A stretch of DNA of 44,747 nt, from positions 1 to 44,747 of the forward strand of contig CATPBP010000044.1 in NCBI GenBank assembly GCA_955652675.1. Reading direction: 5' to 3'. The translations under genes and the position numbers were made by a program. The notes below the pieces were generated by a model. That model was not told the origin of the DNA. It saw only the letters and a list, made by a program, of their open reading frames with translations, and made no database searches. The stretch comes from Candidatus Dormiibacterota bacterium (GTDB lineage Bacteria; Chloroflexota; Dormibacteria; Dormibacterales; Dormibacteraceae). Shown here piece after piece: positions 21,504 through 30,402 of this stretch. Position 1 is the stretch's first letter; every line of letters starts with the position of its first letter.

Positions 21504-22991
21504 CTAGGACTGCCTGGGAGTGAGAGGCTCGGGTGGGGTTAGGAGGCGGCTCACCTCCTCCTCTACCTTCTTCCTGGCCGCGACCAGCTGTGATATAGGA
21601 TTCCCCGCCTGCTCGAGGTTTCGGCGGGCCCTCTCGATGGCGGCCTGGAGCTCCTGGTCGGCCTTGACCCTCGCCAGTTCCTTCTCGGCAGCCTCCACCG
21701 AAGAACGATCGCGACCCAACGCCTCCAGCGTCTGCTCCGCCTCCCGTGCCCTGGCCTCGCTCTGATCGCTGCCGGCGTCCGCCTGCCGGGCTTGTTCGCG
21801 GAGCGCTACCAGGAACCGCCTGGCCGCCACCTCCTGTCCGGTCGGGCACATCCACAACGCCGCCCCGGTGCTGTTCTTGAAGAGCACGAAAAGGGTGTCG
21901 CTACCGGTGACGAGGGCGGTCAGGAAGGAAGCGGTCTCCGGGAGCTCGAGCACGACGAGACCGCTCAGCAGCTCCCGGTGAGATCGCCAGAGGGTCGCGG
22001 CGGTGCCCTCGGCGGCGATGAGGCCGGCCGTCGGGAGCGATCCGCTGGGAGTCCTCAGCACGCGCGAGTGTAGATAGAGCTGGCCGAGGCCGACCTCCAG
22101 ATCGCCCATTCCGGTGCTCAGGGTCGAGCGGAACCGATCCCGCGCCTCAGCGAGCGCTGCATCGCGTCCCGACCGCGCATCTTCCAGCCCTTTCTCGGCG
22201 CGGCGGATGGCCTCCAGCCGGGCCTCCTCCATAGCGGCCAGCTCTCTCCGGGCCGTTGCCTGCGCCTCCGCCTGGACCCCCTCGGCCTTCTGCACCTGCT
22301 CCAGTGCGGAGGTCAGCAGGGTCGACCGTTCCTCCAGGATCCGGGCCGCGGCGAGGCCGTCGTCCGCCTCCTTCACGGTCGGGTGGGGAGCGAGGCGGCC
22401 GATCTGCGCGTGCAGTGTCCTCTGTTGCGCCGTCAGCGTCTCTCGCTCCGCCTCCAGCGCATGGCTGTCCGCCGCGACGGCGGACCGGCGGCCGAGCATC
22501 CGACGATTGGGGGCAGAGGTCAGCCCTTCCTGGGTCTGCTGAAGCCTTGTCGCGATCTCCTCCGCCCGCCTCACAAGGTGCCGAATTTCCCCCTCGGGCT
22601 GCCACTCGGCAGCCCGCGCGGCGAGGATGGCACCCGCTTCGGTGCGGCGCTCGTCGGCGAGCGCGATCAGGGCTCCGGCCAGGACCTCGGCGGGCTTCCC
22701 TTCCAGCTCAGCAGCGGTACGCCAACGGGACCCGTTCCAGGCCCAGAGGCCGTCCTCGGTCCTGGCCGGGACCCAGCGCCGACCGTTCCACCACCAGCTC
22801 TCGTCCGGAGAGAGAAGGCTTCGGGTCCGGCTCCCTCTCTGCTGCCTGGCCTCCGGGCCAGCGCCGAGCGGAGCCTCGCGCTCGCCGGTTCGACCGCTCG
22901 CCGTGTCCTGTCGGCTATCAGCGCTGCTCGCCGTCAACCGCTCCCCAGCTTTGGAAGTTCCTCGCCCATCGATCCCAGACTCCTCGAGCAA
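21504..22991 (-). CDS. Coiled-coil protein with tandem W-rich (DUF2510-like) repeats
   Basis: A 495-residue protein I cannot name. After a polar, low-complexity N-terminus it has two W-rich repeats near residues 62-95 (ESWWWNGRRWVPA and GLWAWNGSRWRTA), like the short WW(D/N)G-x-x-W units seen in actinobacterial surface or signalling proteins. Residues about 100-300 and 385-485 are Ala, Glu, Arg and Gln rich with heptad-like spacing and should form long coiled coils. Between them lies a globular segment (about 300-385: LYLHSRVLRTPSGSLPTAG, LVVLELPETASFL). No signal peptide or membrane helix. The start is TTG with GGGAG just upstream. It is divergent from the LacI-family gene. Confidence 0.7.
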   Translation of the reverse strand: MLEESGIDGRGTSKAGERLTASSADSRQDTASGRTGEREAPLGAGPEARQQRGSRTRSLLSPDESWWWNGRRWVPARTEDGLWAWNGSRWRTAAELEGKPAEVLAGALIALADERRTEAGAILAARAAEWQPEGEIRHLVRRAEEIATRLQQTQEGLTSAPNRRMLGRRSAVAADSHALEAERETLTAQQRTLHAQIGRLAPHPTVKEADDGLAAARILEERSTLLTSALEQVQKAEGVQAEAQATARRELAAMEEARLEAIRRAEKGLEDARSGRDAALAEARDRFRSTLSTGMGDLEVGLGQLYLHSRVLRTPSGSLPTAGLIAAEGTAATLWRSHRELLSGLVVLELPETASFLTALVTGSDTLFVLFKNSTGAALWMCPTGQEVAARRFLVALREQARQADAGSDQSEARAREAEQTLEALGRDRSSVEAAEKELARVKADQELQAAIERARRNLEQAGNPISQLVAARKKVEEEVSRLLTPPEPLTPRQS

Positions 22992-23229
22992 CGGCTCCCG
23001 AGTCTTTACGAGTTTAGAGCGTCACGCCGAGGTCGACGAGCCCTTCGGCGTGGGTAATCTCGGACCAGACCCTGGGCCGAAGCGGCCAGCGCTGGAGTCC
23101 CGCGCGGGAAGAACGGCTGTCAGCATCGCAGGATTCGGACTCGACGTCGCTAATCCGCCGACTCGCAGGTATGCACTCTCAACGTATATTTGGAATTTGC
23201 AGCGGACAACATCGGTGACCTTGAAATCG
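22992..23229. other. Divergent intergenic region before the LacI-family gene
   Basis: About 220-240 bp with no supported gene. An 8-bp inverted repeat CACGCCGA/TCGGCGTG (23023-23030 with 23045-23052, 14-base loop) lies near the coiled-coil gene start, and an AT-rich TATATT at 23185-23190 could be a -10 box giving a very short leader for the regulator. No convincing -35 box accompanies it. Confidence 0.4.
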
Positions 23230-23241
23230 GTGACCTTGAAA
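23212..23241 (+). repeat. 15-bp tandem duplication over the LacI-family start codon
   Basis: TCGGTGACCTTGAAA occurs twice head to tail (23212-23226 and 23227-23241). Each copy holds an in-frame GTG, so the protein can begin VTLKS-VTLKD or only VTLKD. Confidence 0.9.
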
Positions 23242-24246
23242 GATGTCGCGCGGGCTGCCGGCATCCACTATTCGACGGCGTCGCGCGCCCTCGATCCCGC
23301 CAAACGAAAGCTGGTCAACGCCGCCACCGCCGCGCACGTCCGTAAGGTGGCCGCCCAGCTCGGATACAACCAGGACATGGTCGCGAGAAGCCTCCGGCGA
23401 GGCCAGACCAACACCGTTGGAATCGTGGTCCCGGACTTCGAGAACCCGACCTGGGCTGCCATCCTTCACGGCGTTACCAGTGCACTGGAGCGGAGCGGCT
23501 ATGTCGGCCTTCTCGGGGAGACGGAGGACGACCATGACCGATACCAGCGTCTGCTGGAGAAGCTGGTGGGATGGCGCGTGGACGCAGTAGTCTCGATGGC
23601 GACCAGACTCAGCGACGGCCCCTACCTCCGGGAATTCGCCAGCAGGGGAGTGCCGATCGTGCTGGCTATCCGAACGCTGCCGGGGGAGGGGTTCGTCAAC
23701 ATCACCGAAGACAGCGTCCTGGGCGCCGCCATGGCGGCGGAGCATCTGATCGGCCTCGGACACCGGTCGCTGGCTCAACTGCGTGGCCCCTCTCAGGTGC
23801 AGACCTTCGAGGACCGAGGGCGTGGCTTTGTTCGAGCGGCGGCCAACCACGGGATCGATGTGCTGGAGACGGTCGGCACCGGGGCCACGCCGACCTACGA
23901 GGAGGGTCGGCGCCTGATGGGCCTTCTCCTGGATCGCGACGCGGCACCGCCGACCGCGGTCTTCGCCCACAACGATCTCATGGCCATCGGCGCGATGGAC
24001 GCGCTCGCCGCCAGGGAGATCCGCTGCCCGGCCGACGTCTCGGTCGTCGGTTACAACGATTCGCCTCTGGTGGAGCACGTCCGGCCCGCGCTGACGACCA
24101 TCCGGCTGCCGGCCGCAGAGCTCGGCCAGCTGGCCGGCACTTCCGTCGTCAAGCTCGTCGAGCGGGCCGAGGACCCGCCGGAGTCTACGTTCCTGCCACC
24201 CACTCTCGTCGTACGCGCCTCGACAGCTTCGCCCCGACCTCGCTGA
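23230..24246 (+). CDS. LacI-family transcriptional regulator
   Basis: A 338-residue repressor. The N-terminal helix-turn-helix and hinge helix are VTLKDVARAAGIHYSTASRAL followed by RKVAAQLGYNQDMVARSL; the effector domain resembles periplasmic sugar-binding proteins (TVGIVVPDFENPTWAAI, GLLGETEDD, VFAHNDLMAIGAMDAL, VSVVGYNDS). STASRAL differs slightly from the common STVSRAL. Such proteins bind palindromic operators and release on sugar binding. The frame is open far upstream; two GTG codons, at 23215 and 23230, lie in a tandem duplication, and the second matches the normal family start. No clear SD. It could control the sugar operon at 9385-16043 or the adjacent glycoside hydrolase, but it is not adjacent to the former. 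A 65-bp hairpin element follows the stop directly. Confidence 0.9.
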   Translation: MTLKDVARAAGIHYSTASRALDPAKRKLVNAATAAHVRKVAAQLGYNQDMVARSLRRGQTNTVGIVVPDFENPTWAAILHGVTSALERSGYVGLLGETEDDHDRYQRLLEKLVGWRVDAVVSMATRLSDGPYLREFASRGVPIVLAIRTLPGEGFVNITEDSVLGAAMAAEHLIGLGHRSLAQLRGPSQVQTFEDRGRGFVRAAANHGIDVLETVGTGATPTYEEGRRLMGLLLDRDAAPPTAVFAHNDLMAIGAMDALAAREIRCPADVSVVGYNDSPLVEHVRPALTTIRLPAAELGQLAGTSVVKLVERAEDPPESTFLPPTLVVRASTASPRPR

Positions 24247-24247
24247 G

Positions 24248-24312
24248 TCTCTCCCCCGCGAAGTCGGACCGCGAAGTCGGGGGAGTCCCCGGCCGTTGGC
24301 CGGGGGAGGGGG
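24248..24312 (+). repeat. Dispersed hairpin element, copy 2 (terminator- or REP-like)
   Basis: About 65 bp starting 2 bp after the LacI-family stop, between convergent genes. It contains CTCCCCC/GGGGGAG (24251-24257 with 24279-24285) around two direct GCGAAGTC copies, then an 8-bp stem CCCCGGCC/GGCCGGGG with a 3-base loop (24287-24305). It is a near copy, in inverted orientation, of 9300-9363. Confidence 0.7.
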
Positions 24313-24327
24313 CCCTGAGATGGACCC

Positions 24328-25461
24328 CTACGCGGCGGCGATCACTCGGCCGGTGGGGGTCAGGCCGCTTCGATCGGATGGGTAGATGTTGCCGCCGGCG
24401 GAGTGCGCCAGGGCCGCACTGAGGCCCGCAGCGCGCGCCTGTCCGAGCCAGAACCCCACCACTCGGGAATCGAGCGTCTGGTCCTTGAAGTGTTCCTTCT
24501 CGGTCGAGGCGCCCATCTCGCCGACCATGAACGGTTTGTCGAGCACCGACTTCCAGTCGGGCAGCTTGGGATTGTCGTCGTAGACGTGAATGTCATAGAA
24601 GTCGACCGAGTCGCGGTACTTCGAGAGGTCTGGATTGGAGTGCCAGTAAAGCTCGGTGGTGTCTGAGACGGTGAAGTTCGCCTCGGGGGCTGCGCACTTG
24701 GCGACCTGGTAGAGGTCGTGGATCCAGGCGTGGACTGTGGCGGTGGAGTAGTTGGGGCTGACCGGGTCGTCTCCCGGCGGCGGCGGCAGGCCGCCCTCCT
24801 TGCCCAGGCTGTTGTACGCCTCGTTCATGAGATCCCAGCCGGCCACCGTCGCGCTGGAGCCGAAGCGCCGGAGGAAGAGGTCCGTGGCCCGCAGGTAGTT
24901 GTTGCGCATGGCCTGGTGATTCCCATCCAGCGCCTGGAAGTGGAAGTTCCCGATGCTGTCCTGGATCTCCTGGTCGTAGAGCACAAGGATCACCTTCATG
25001 CCGTGGGCGTCGAACATGTCGAGCGCCGTCTGGAAGTTCTGAAGGCTCGGCTCGTAGAAGCCGACGAAGCCCTGGTTGGGATCCCATCTCATGGTCTGAT
25101 CCAGACTTACGAAGACCCGGAGGACCGATCCCAGGTTGTGCTGCTGGATGAAGGTGAGGTCGGCTTCCAGGGCCGGTCGCGTGTCCGCCCAGTGGTCTTG
25201 GGTGCCGGTGCCGGAGCGCAGCCAGGTGGGCCCGGCGAAGTCTCCCGAAACCGTGGCCGGACCTCCATAGTTGAGGCCCTTGATCGAGGGCAGGGAGAAC
25301 GCCCGAGCCGCCCCCTGTGTGCAGTTCGTGGCGGTGTAGCGGGGGCCGGCGTTCTGCACCTGCCGGGTCTGGCCCACTTTGAAGTACACCGCAGCTCCCG
25401 CCAGCACCATGACGACGATCCCGGCAATAGCTCCCAGGAGCATCAGGCGGGAGCGTGTCAT
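24328..25461 (-). CDS. Membrane-anchored clan GH-A glycoside hydrolase (GH5-like)
   Basis: About 377 residues. An N-terminal signal-anchor helix (LMLLGAIAGIVVMVLAGAAVYF) puts the catalytic domain outside the cell. The (beta/alpha)8 hydrolase has the two clan GH-A glutamates: acid/base in GWDLMNEAYN near residue 214 and nucleophile in FMVGEMGAS near residue 314. IHVYDDNP and GLNYGG also suit the GH5 or GH39-like mannanase/cellulase group; the exact family is uncertain. It lies beside the polysaccharide locus and a GH26-like gene closes the other end, so trimming or turnover of the polymer is plausible. The frame is open to 25635, but the ATG at 25461 places the anchor at the N-terminus. No strong SD. 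The DNA between it and the next + gene (25462-25702) must hold both promoters. Confidence 0.78.
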   Translation of the reverse strand: MTRSRLMLLGAIAGIVVMVLAGAAVYFKVGQTRQVQNAGPRYTATNCTQGAARAFSLPSIKGLNYGGPATVSGDFAGPTWLRSGTGTQDHWADTRPALEADLTFIQQHNLGSVLRVFVSLDQTMRWDPNQGFVGFYEPSLQNFQTALDMFDAHGMKVILVLYDQEIQDSIGNFHFQALDGNHQAMRNNYLRATDLFLRRFGSSATVAGWDLMNEAYNSLGKEGGLPPPPGDDPVSPNYSTATVHAWIHDLYQVAKCAAPEANFTVSDTTELYWHSNPDLSKYRDSVDFYDIHVYDDNPKLPDWKSVLDKPFMVGEMGASTEKEHFKDQTLDSRVVGFWLGQARAAGLSAALAHSAGGNIYPSDRSGLTPTGRVIAAA

Positions 25462-25702
25462 CTGGTGACCCACACCGATTCCAACGCACGGCGGGGCCGC
25501 CCGGAAGCATGCTCGATGAGAATTTCGGACTCCTCCTTTCTTCGCTGCGCCCAAGCGGGCCAGCGTAAAGACGATACGTAAAGCGCCTTCGGCCGGCTTA
25601 TCTCCAACCCGAGTCGCCCGCCTGAACTCGGACATCTGCCCAGAGGACCTGGAAAGAGCCTATGCACAGACGGGGCAACCTGCCCTAGTGTCGAGACGGC
25701 GC

Positions 25703-26761
25703 ATGGATCTCAAGTCAGCACCGGTTGCCGAAGGTTTCGCGAAGCTTTCGCTCGAGGACGAGCGCTGGCTGAGTTTCGCCGGATCCGCGCCGGACGCAAC
25801 TCCTTTCCATCACCCCGCCTGGCTGCGAGCGCTCACAAGCACCTACCGCTACCGGGGTCTGGTGGCCGCCCAGCTGGATCACGCGGGACGGGTCACCGCC
25901 GGACTCCCCCTGCTCAGCGTACGGAGGCCCCTGGCGGGCACGGTCTATGTCTCGCTGCCCTTCACCGATCACGTTCCGCCGCTGGCCTGCAGCGCGGAAG
26001 CCCTGGTGACCCTGACGGACGCTCTGGAGAGGTGGCGCCAGGAGCAGGGCGGCCCAGGAGTGGAGGTGAGGGGCTCGCTGGCCGCCATGGCGAGCCTGAT
26101 CACTGTCGACGCCGGGGTCCGCCACGTCCTCACCCTGGGGGCCGAGACGGCGGAGCTGCGCCGCCTGAAGCCGTCCGTTGCGAGGCACGTCAAGGCGGCT
26201 GAGCGGGCGCGGGTCCAGGTCCGTTTCGGCCGATCCTCGGGAGACCTGGCGACCTTCTATCGGTTGCATCTGCAGACGCGTCGACGGCTCGGCGTTCCGG
26301 TCCAGCCCTGGCGCTTCATGCGAGCCATCCAGGAGCACGTCCTCGAGCCCGGCCTGGGTTACCTCGCCCTGGCCGAGAACGCCGACGGAGCGCCGCTGGC
26401 GGCCGCGCTCTTCCTGGCTCACAACGGCACGATCGTCTACAAATACGGCGCCTCCGACGCGTCTCAATGGCATCTCAAGCCGAACCACCTGCTCTTCTGG
26501 CGCGTGATCGAACGGGGCTGCGCCGATGGCTTCCGGCTCCTGGACTTCGGCCGCAGCGACGCCGAGAGTCAGGGACTCCGACAGTTCAAGGCGGGCTGGG
26601 GAGCTGTCGAGGTGCCGCTGCACTACGCCCGCCTGGGCCGGGGCCGACCGGCCGCCGGCGGCGCGGGCCATCTCGGGAATGCGCTCCAGGTCGTGATCCA
26701 ACGTTCACCAGCTTTCGTCTGCAGGGCCGTCGGCGAGCTGCTCTACCGGTACGCCGCGTGA
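25703..26761 (+). CDS. FemAB/GNAT-like acyltransferase (BioF2-like, PF13480)
   Basis: About 352 residues. FHHPAWLRAL near the N-terminus, GVEVRG mid-protein, HVKAAERARVQV, FYRLHLQTRRRLGVP and LLDFGRSDAESQGLRQFKAGWG near the C-terminus are typical of FemAB-like GNAT proteins found in exopolysaccharide loci (CelD/BcsL and XrtA-associated groups). They are thought to attach an acyl or aminoacyl group to a sugar or lipid carrier. The ATG at 25703 is preferred over a GTG at 25688; neither has a strong SD. It is the first gene of the + polysaccharide operon, and its TGA overlaps the GTG start of the deacetylase gene. Confidence 0.8.
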   Translation: MDLKSAPVAEGFAKLSLEDERWLSFAGSAPDATPFHHPAWLRALTSTYRYRGLVAAQLDHAGRVTAGLPLLSVRRPLAGTVYVSLPFTDHVPPLACSAEALVTLTDALERWRQEQGGPGVEVRGSLAAMASLITVDAGVRHVLTLGAETAELRRLKPSVARHVKAAERARVQVRFGRSSGDLATFYRLHLQTRRRLGVPVQPWRFMRAIQEHVLEPGLGYLALAENADGAPLAAALFLAHNGTIVYKYGASDASQWHLKPNHLLFWRVIERGCADGFRLLDFGRSDAESQGLRQFKAGWGAVEVPLHYARLGRGRPAAGGAGHLGNALQVVIQRSPAFVCRAVGELLYRYAA

Positions 26762-27981
26762 ACGCCGCCCTCTACCAGGCCAACCACCCAGCCCGCTTCT
26801 GGAAGTTGGATACGAAGCCGGCGCCATCAGCCGATCAGTGGGCTGCCGCCGCCGCCTGCGCGGCTTCCCTCCTCCCCAGCGCCGCCCTGGACAGAGGCAC
26901 GGCCATCCCCGACCTGCTGGAGATGACGCTGGGCGAAGGACAGTTCGGCCCCGAGCACTGGCGCCTGAGCCAGGCTCGGCGCATCTACTACCGGCTCAAG
27001 CCCCTCCTGCCTCGAAAGGCCATCGGCGGGCTGCGCCGCATGCACAGGCGAGCCCTGGAGACGGTCGATCACGGCTTGGGATGGCCGGTCGAGGACCGCT
27101 ACGCGTGGTTCATGTGGAGCACGGTGCGTCACCTGCTCCAGGTCGCGGGTGCGACCGAGGCGTCTTTCGTCTACTTCTGGCCGAAAGGGTGCAGCTGCGC
27201 CTTCGTTCTCACCCACGACATCGAGACCGCGGCGGGACAGCGCTTCGTCCCCAGGGTGGCCGAACTTGAAGAACGGCTCGGATTTCGCTCCTCCTTCAAC
27301 TTCGTCGCCGAGCGCTATCCGCTGGACCGCGGCCTGATCCGAGACCTCCAGAGCCGCGGCTTCGAGGTGGGCGTGCACGGGCTGAAGCACGATGGACGGC
27401 TCTTTAGCTCGCGAAGGGAGTTCGAACGCCGCGCGGCGAGGATCAACGACCACCTCCGCGCGCTGGATGCCGTCGGCTTTCGCTCGCCACTGACACATCG
27501 CAACCCGGAGTGGATGCAGTCGCTGGACATCGAGTACGACCTCTCGTTCTTCGACACCGACCCCTACGAGCCGCTCCCCGGGGGAACCATGAGCCTCTGG
27601 CCCTTCCAGATCGGTCGCTTCCTGGAGCTGCCCTACACCCTGGTGCAGGACTTCACGCTGACAGACGTGCTCCTGGAGACGACCCCCGCGCTCTGGCTAC
27701 AAAAACTGGAGTTTCTGGAGCGCTTCAACGGGATGGCGCTGCTCAACACACACCCGGACTACCTGCGGTCGGAAGGGCGATTCGAACTATATGCAGACTT
27801 CCTGCAACAGATCAGCTACCGTGACAATTACTGGAGTGCGCTACCGCGCGACGCGGCGCGGTGGTGGCGTGAACGGGCCGAAGCGGAGGACGTTACCTCC
27901 CTACGAGGAGCGGTGGAGGGGGTCATCCGGCTACGCGAGGATGGACAGGTGGCCGTCGAGGTGCCAGCTTGGGTCAGCTAG
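26758..27981 (+). CDS. NodB-like polysaccharide deacetylase
   Basis: About 407 residues. A NodB-type deacetylase domain occupies the second half: FVLTHDIETAAG near residue 150 gives the catalytic Asp pair region, EVGVHGLKHDGRLF near 207 gives the H-x3-H metal site, GFRSPLTHRNP is motif 3 with the Arg, and LLNTHPDYL supplies the final His. The first 130 residues are family-specific. It probably removes N-acetyl (or O-acetyl) groups from the locus polysaccharide or a lipid-linked intermediate. There is no signal peptide, so it may act in the cytoplasm on a lipid-linked sugar. The GTG start overlaps the preceding stop (GTGA), so the two are coupled; the longer frame from 26467 is rejected. Confidence 0.85.
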   Translation: MNAALYQANHPARFWKLDTKPAPSADQWAAAAACAASLLPSAALDRGTAIPDLLEMTLGEGQFGPEHWRLSQARRIYYRLKPLLPRKAIGGLRRMHRRALETVDHGLGWPVEDRYAWFMWSTVRHLLQVAGATEASFVYFWPKGCSCAFVLTHDIETAAGQRFVPRVAELEERLGFRSSFNFVAERYPLDRGLIRDLQSRGFEVGVHGLKHDGRLFSSRREFERRAARINDHLRALDAVGFRSPLTHRNPEWMQSLDIEYDLSFFDTDPYEPLPGGTMSLWPFQIGRFLELPYTLVQDFTLTDVLLETTPALWLQKLEFLERFNGMALLNTHPDYLRSEGRFELYADFLQQISYRDNYWSALPRDAARWWRERAEAEDVTSLRGAVEGVIRLREDGQVAVEVPAWVS

Positions 27982-28109
27982 GAACCGGGCCCCCGCTTGG
28001 CCCCCAGACAGACGCCCGGTTGGCTCTTGCCCAGGCCGTCTGGAAGGCGGCTTTATCCGCTGACGCAGACGCTGCGTATCGTCGAAGTAAGGCTGCCGCG
28101 GGTGAGGAC

Positions 28110-28793
28110 ATGGTTCTCACTATGGGTGATCAAGCGGCTCGGTATGACGCCAGGAGCGCCTCGGCAAGGCGTGTTTTCTCGCGGCTGTGGTGGAAACGGC
28201 CGCTGGACGTCGCTGTCGCGGGCGGCCTTCTCCTGATCCTCGGGCCGGTGCTCGCCCTCCTCGCCCTGGCCGTCCGTCTCGAGAGCCCGGGACCTGCCCT
28301 CTACAAGCAGGAGCGGGTGGGCTTGCACGGCCGCCGCTTCCTCATCTGGAAGCTCCGGACCATGAAGGTCAACAACGACGATCAGGCTCACCGGAAGGCT
28401 GCAGAGAATTGGTTCAAGGGACATCGGAACGGCAACGGCTTTAAGTCGCTGGAGGATCCGCGGATCACCGGCCTGGGCCGGATTCTGCGCCGCACCAGCC
28501 TGGACGAGCTGCCACAGATGTTCAACGTGATCCGTGGGGATATGAGCATCGTGGGACCCCGTCCAGCCATTCCTTATGAGCTGGACCTCTACGAGCCCGA
28601 ATATTTTCAGCGACAGGATGTCCCGCCGGGTATCACCGGTCTCTGGCAGGTGTCCGGGCGGGAAACTGTCTCAGCTGAAAAGATGATGGAGCTCGACCTG
28701 ATTTACGTTCGCGATGCCTCCTTGTCGATGGACCTGAAGATCCTCGTGAAGACCGGCCCAGCCGTGCTCGGCAGCGCCCTGAGGTCGAGCTGA
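28110..28793 (+). CDS. Phosphoglycosyl transferase initiating polysaccharide synthesis (WcaJ/ExoY-like)
   Basis: About 227 residues, a small monotopic bacterial sugar transferase. [23 protein letters not shown] is the re-entrant membrane helix, [14 protein letters not shown] and FLIWKLRTM follow, then the catalytic Asp-Glu in [25 protein letters not shown] and [13 protein letters not shown]. It transfers a sugar-1-phosphate from a UDP-sugar to undecaprenyl phosphate as the first membrane step. A longer frame begins with TTG at 27969 inside the deacetylase end, but the 47 extra codons look non-native; the ATG at 28110 has GGTGAGG just upstream. The Wzz-like gene starts 4 bp after the stop. Confidence 0.9.
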   Translation: MVLTMGDQAARYDARSASARRVFSRLWWKRPLDVAVAGGLLLILGPVLALLALAVRLESPGPALYKQERVGLHGRRFLIWKLRTMKVNNDDQAHRKAAENWFKGHRNGNGFKSLEDPRITGLGRILRRTSLDELPQMFNVIRGDMSIVGPRPAIPYELDLYEPEYFQRQDVPPGITGLWQVSGRETVSAEKMMELDLIYVRDASLSMDLKILVKTGPAVLGSALRSS

Positions 28794-28797
28794 CGGC

Positions 28798-30402
28798 GTG
28801 AGGACGGGCGCTCCCTTGAAAACCGTAACTGGCGCCATCCGCCACTTCTGGTGGATAGCCGCCCTCATGACCCTGATCGGGCTGGCCGCCGCGCTCGGGG
28901 CCACAGCGATCCGACCTCCCACATACCAGGGAACCGCGGTGCTCAACCTCGACACCAGCCAGAACGCAAGTCAGGGTTTCGACGTCGCACTTCAGGCCGA
29001 CCAGTTCCTGAGCCAGCGTTACATCCAGATGGCGACCAGCGCACCCGTGCTCGATCCCGTTTGTGCCGCGTCGAACCCACGATGCGACTCCGTCTCGCTT
29101 GCCAAGCAGGTCACCGCCTCCGACAGCAAGGGCACTGGCGTGATCCAGATCAGCGTGACGGCGCGCTCGCCCGGGGAGGCGGCGCGCCTCGCCAACGCCA
29201 TCGCGGACCAGGTAGTGAAGGTCAACAACCAGCAGATCGAGGCCCGCATCAAGCCGCAGCGCGACGCCCTCCAGGCGAACCTCAACCAGCAGAGCAGCCG
29301 GATCCAGCAGGTCCGCGACCAGCTGACCGCAGCCCAGAAGAGCTCGACCTCCGACACGGCGGTGGCTAATGCTATCGCGCCGCTCCTGGCCGAACTGAGC
29401 CAGGCGCAGACGCAGTACAACACCACGGCAACCCAGATGCAGGATCTCCAGGTCCAGCAGTCGCGGCTTCAGCAGACTCTCTCGGTGCTGCAGCACGCCA
29501 CGGTGCCCTCCAGGCCAATCGATCCCAACCCGATCCTCTACGCCCTGATCGGCCTCGTCGGCGGCCTGACGCTGGGATTTCTGGCCGCCCTGCTCGCCGA
29601 ACGGATCGACGACCGCATCCGCGACAGCGGACAGCTCGCCGAGGCGACCGGCAGTCCGCTGGTCCTGGAGGCGACGGTCGGCGGACGCAACGGCGCCGCG
29701 GATCGCGAGGCGGCGTCGTACTCTCTGGCCTACGCCAGCATGCTGGCTCGACACGACTCTGTTCGAGCGGTCCTGGTGGTGGGCGCCAGCTACGGCGACC
29801 AGGTCGACAAGGTCGGCGTAGGCCTCGCAACCGCGGCCGCGCAGTGGGGCAGGCGAGTCCTCGTCATCCAGTCCTACCCGGCTGACAAGGGCTCCGGCCA
29901 CGGGCCGGCGGGCGAGGTCACGTCGCGGGTGGTGGTCGAGGCTGCTTCGCACGAGAGCAACGGCCAGGCGGTGGTAGCGACCGACGGCTTCGATCTGATA
30001 ATCGCCTGCACCCCACCCCCCGGCTACAGCTCCAACGCCATGTCTTTCATGTCCTCGACCGACATGGCGATCGTCGTCGCGACGCGCAGGCGGAGCCGGT
30101 CTCGGGACGCCCGCTGGGCGGCCGAGCTGCTTCGCCACACCGGCGTCCGGATCGCCGGTGCCGTCCTGGTCAGCCGGAAAGGACGAATGCAAGGGAGCCC
30201 GGCACACCTGGCGCCGGTGATGCCCGGGACGGAGGAGGCCGAAGGCCAGCTGCAGGGAGACGGCCCAGAGCAGTCGCGCCAGCGCCAGCCGTCTCCGGCT
30301 GAGTCGCAGCAGGATCTCTCCGACCCGCCGCGGGGCGGGCGGCGAGTCGGTCCGACGGGGAACCACGACCTGGATCGAACGGGTGCCCCCCGCCCCGGAT
30401 AG
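28798..30402 (+). CDS. Wzz-like polysaccharide co-polymerase with degenerate BY-kinase domain
   Basis: 534 residues. A first membrane helix (HFWWIAALMTLIGLAAALGA) is followed by a periplasmic Wzz domain with Gln-rich coiled coil (about 150-240) and a second helix (ILYALIGLVGGLTLGFLAALLAE), the layout of chain-length regulators. A cytoplasmic domain aligned to bacterial tyrosine kinases follows, but the nucleotide motifs are lost: the Walker A position reads VVGASYGDQVDK instead of GxxGxGK(S/T), the second Asp-containing motif reads VLVIQSYPAD, and the Walker B equivalent is FDLIIACTPPP without the Asp. The last 90 residues are Gln, Pro and Gly rich with no tyrosine cluster. So it probably acts structurally. 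The start is GTG at 28798; the end overlaps the next gene. Confidence 0.82.
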   Translation: MRTGAPLKTVTGAIRHFWWIAALMTLIGLAAALGATAIRPPTYQGTAVLNLDTSQNASQGFDVALQADQFLSQRYIQMATSAPVLDPVCAASNPRCDSVSLAKQVTASDSKGTGVIQISVTARSPGEAARLANAIADQVVKVNNQQIEARIKPQRDALQANLNQQSSRIQQVRDQLTAAQKSSTSDTAVANAIAPLLAELSQAQTQYNTTATQMQDLQVQQSRLQQTLSVLQHATVPSRPIDPNPILYALIGLVGGLTLGFLAALLAERIDDRIRDSGQLAEATGSPLVLEATVGGRNGAADREAASYSLAYASMLARHDSVRAVLVVGASYGDQVDKVGVGLATAAAQWGRRVLVIQSYPADKGSGHGPAGEVTSRVVVEAASHESNGQAVVATDGFDLIIACTPPPGYSSNAMSFMSSTDMAIVVATRRRSRSRDARWAAELLRHTGVRIAGAVLVSRKGRMQGSPAHLAPVMPGTEEAEGQLQGDGPEQSRQRQPSPAESQQDLSDPPRGGRRVGPTGNHDLDRTGAPRPG

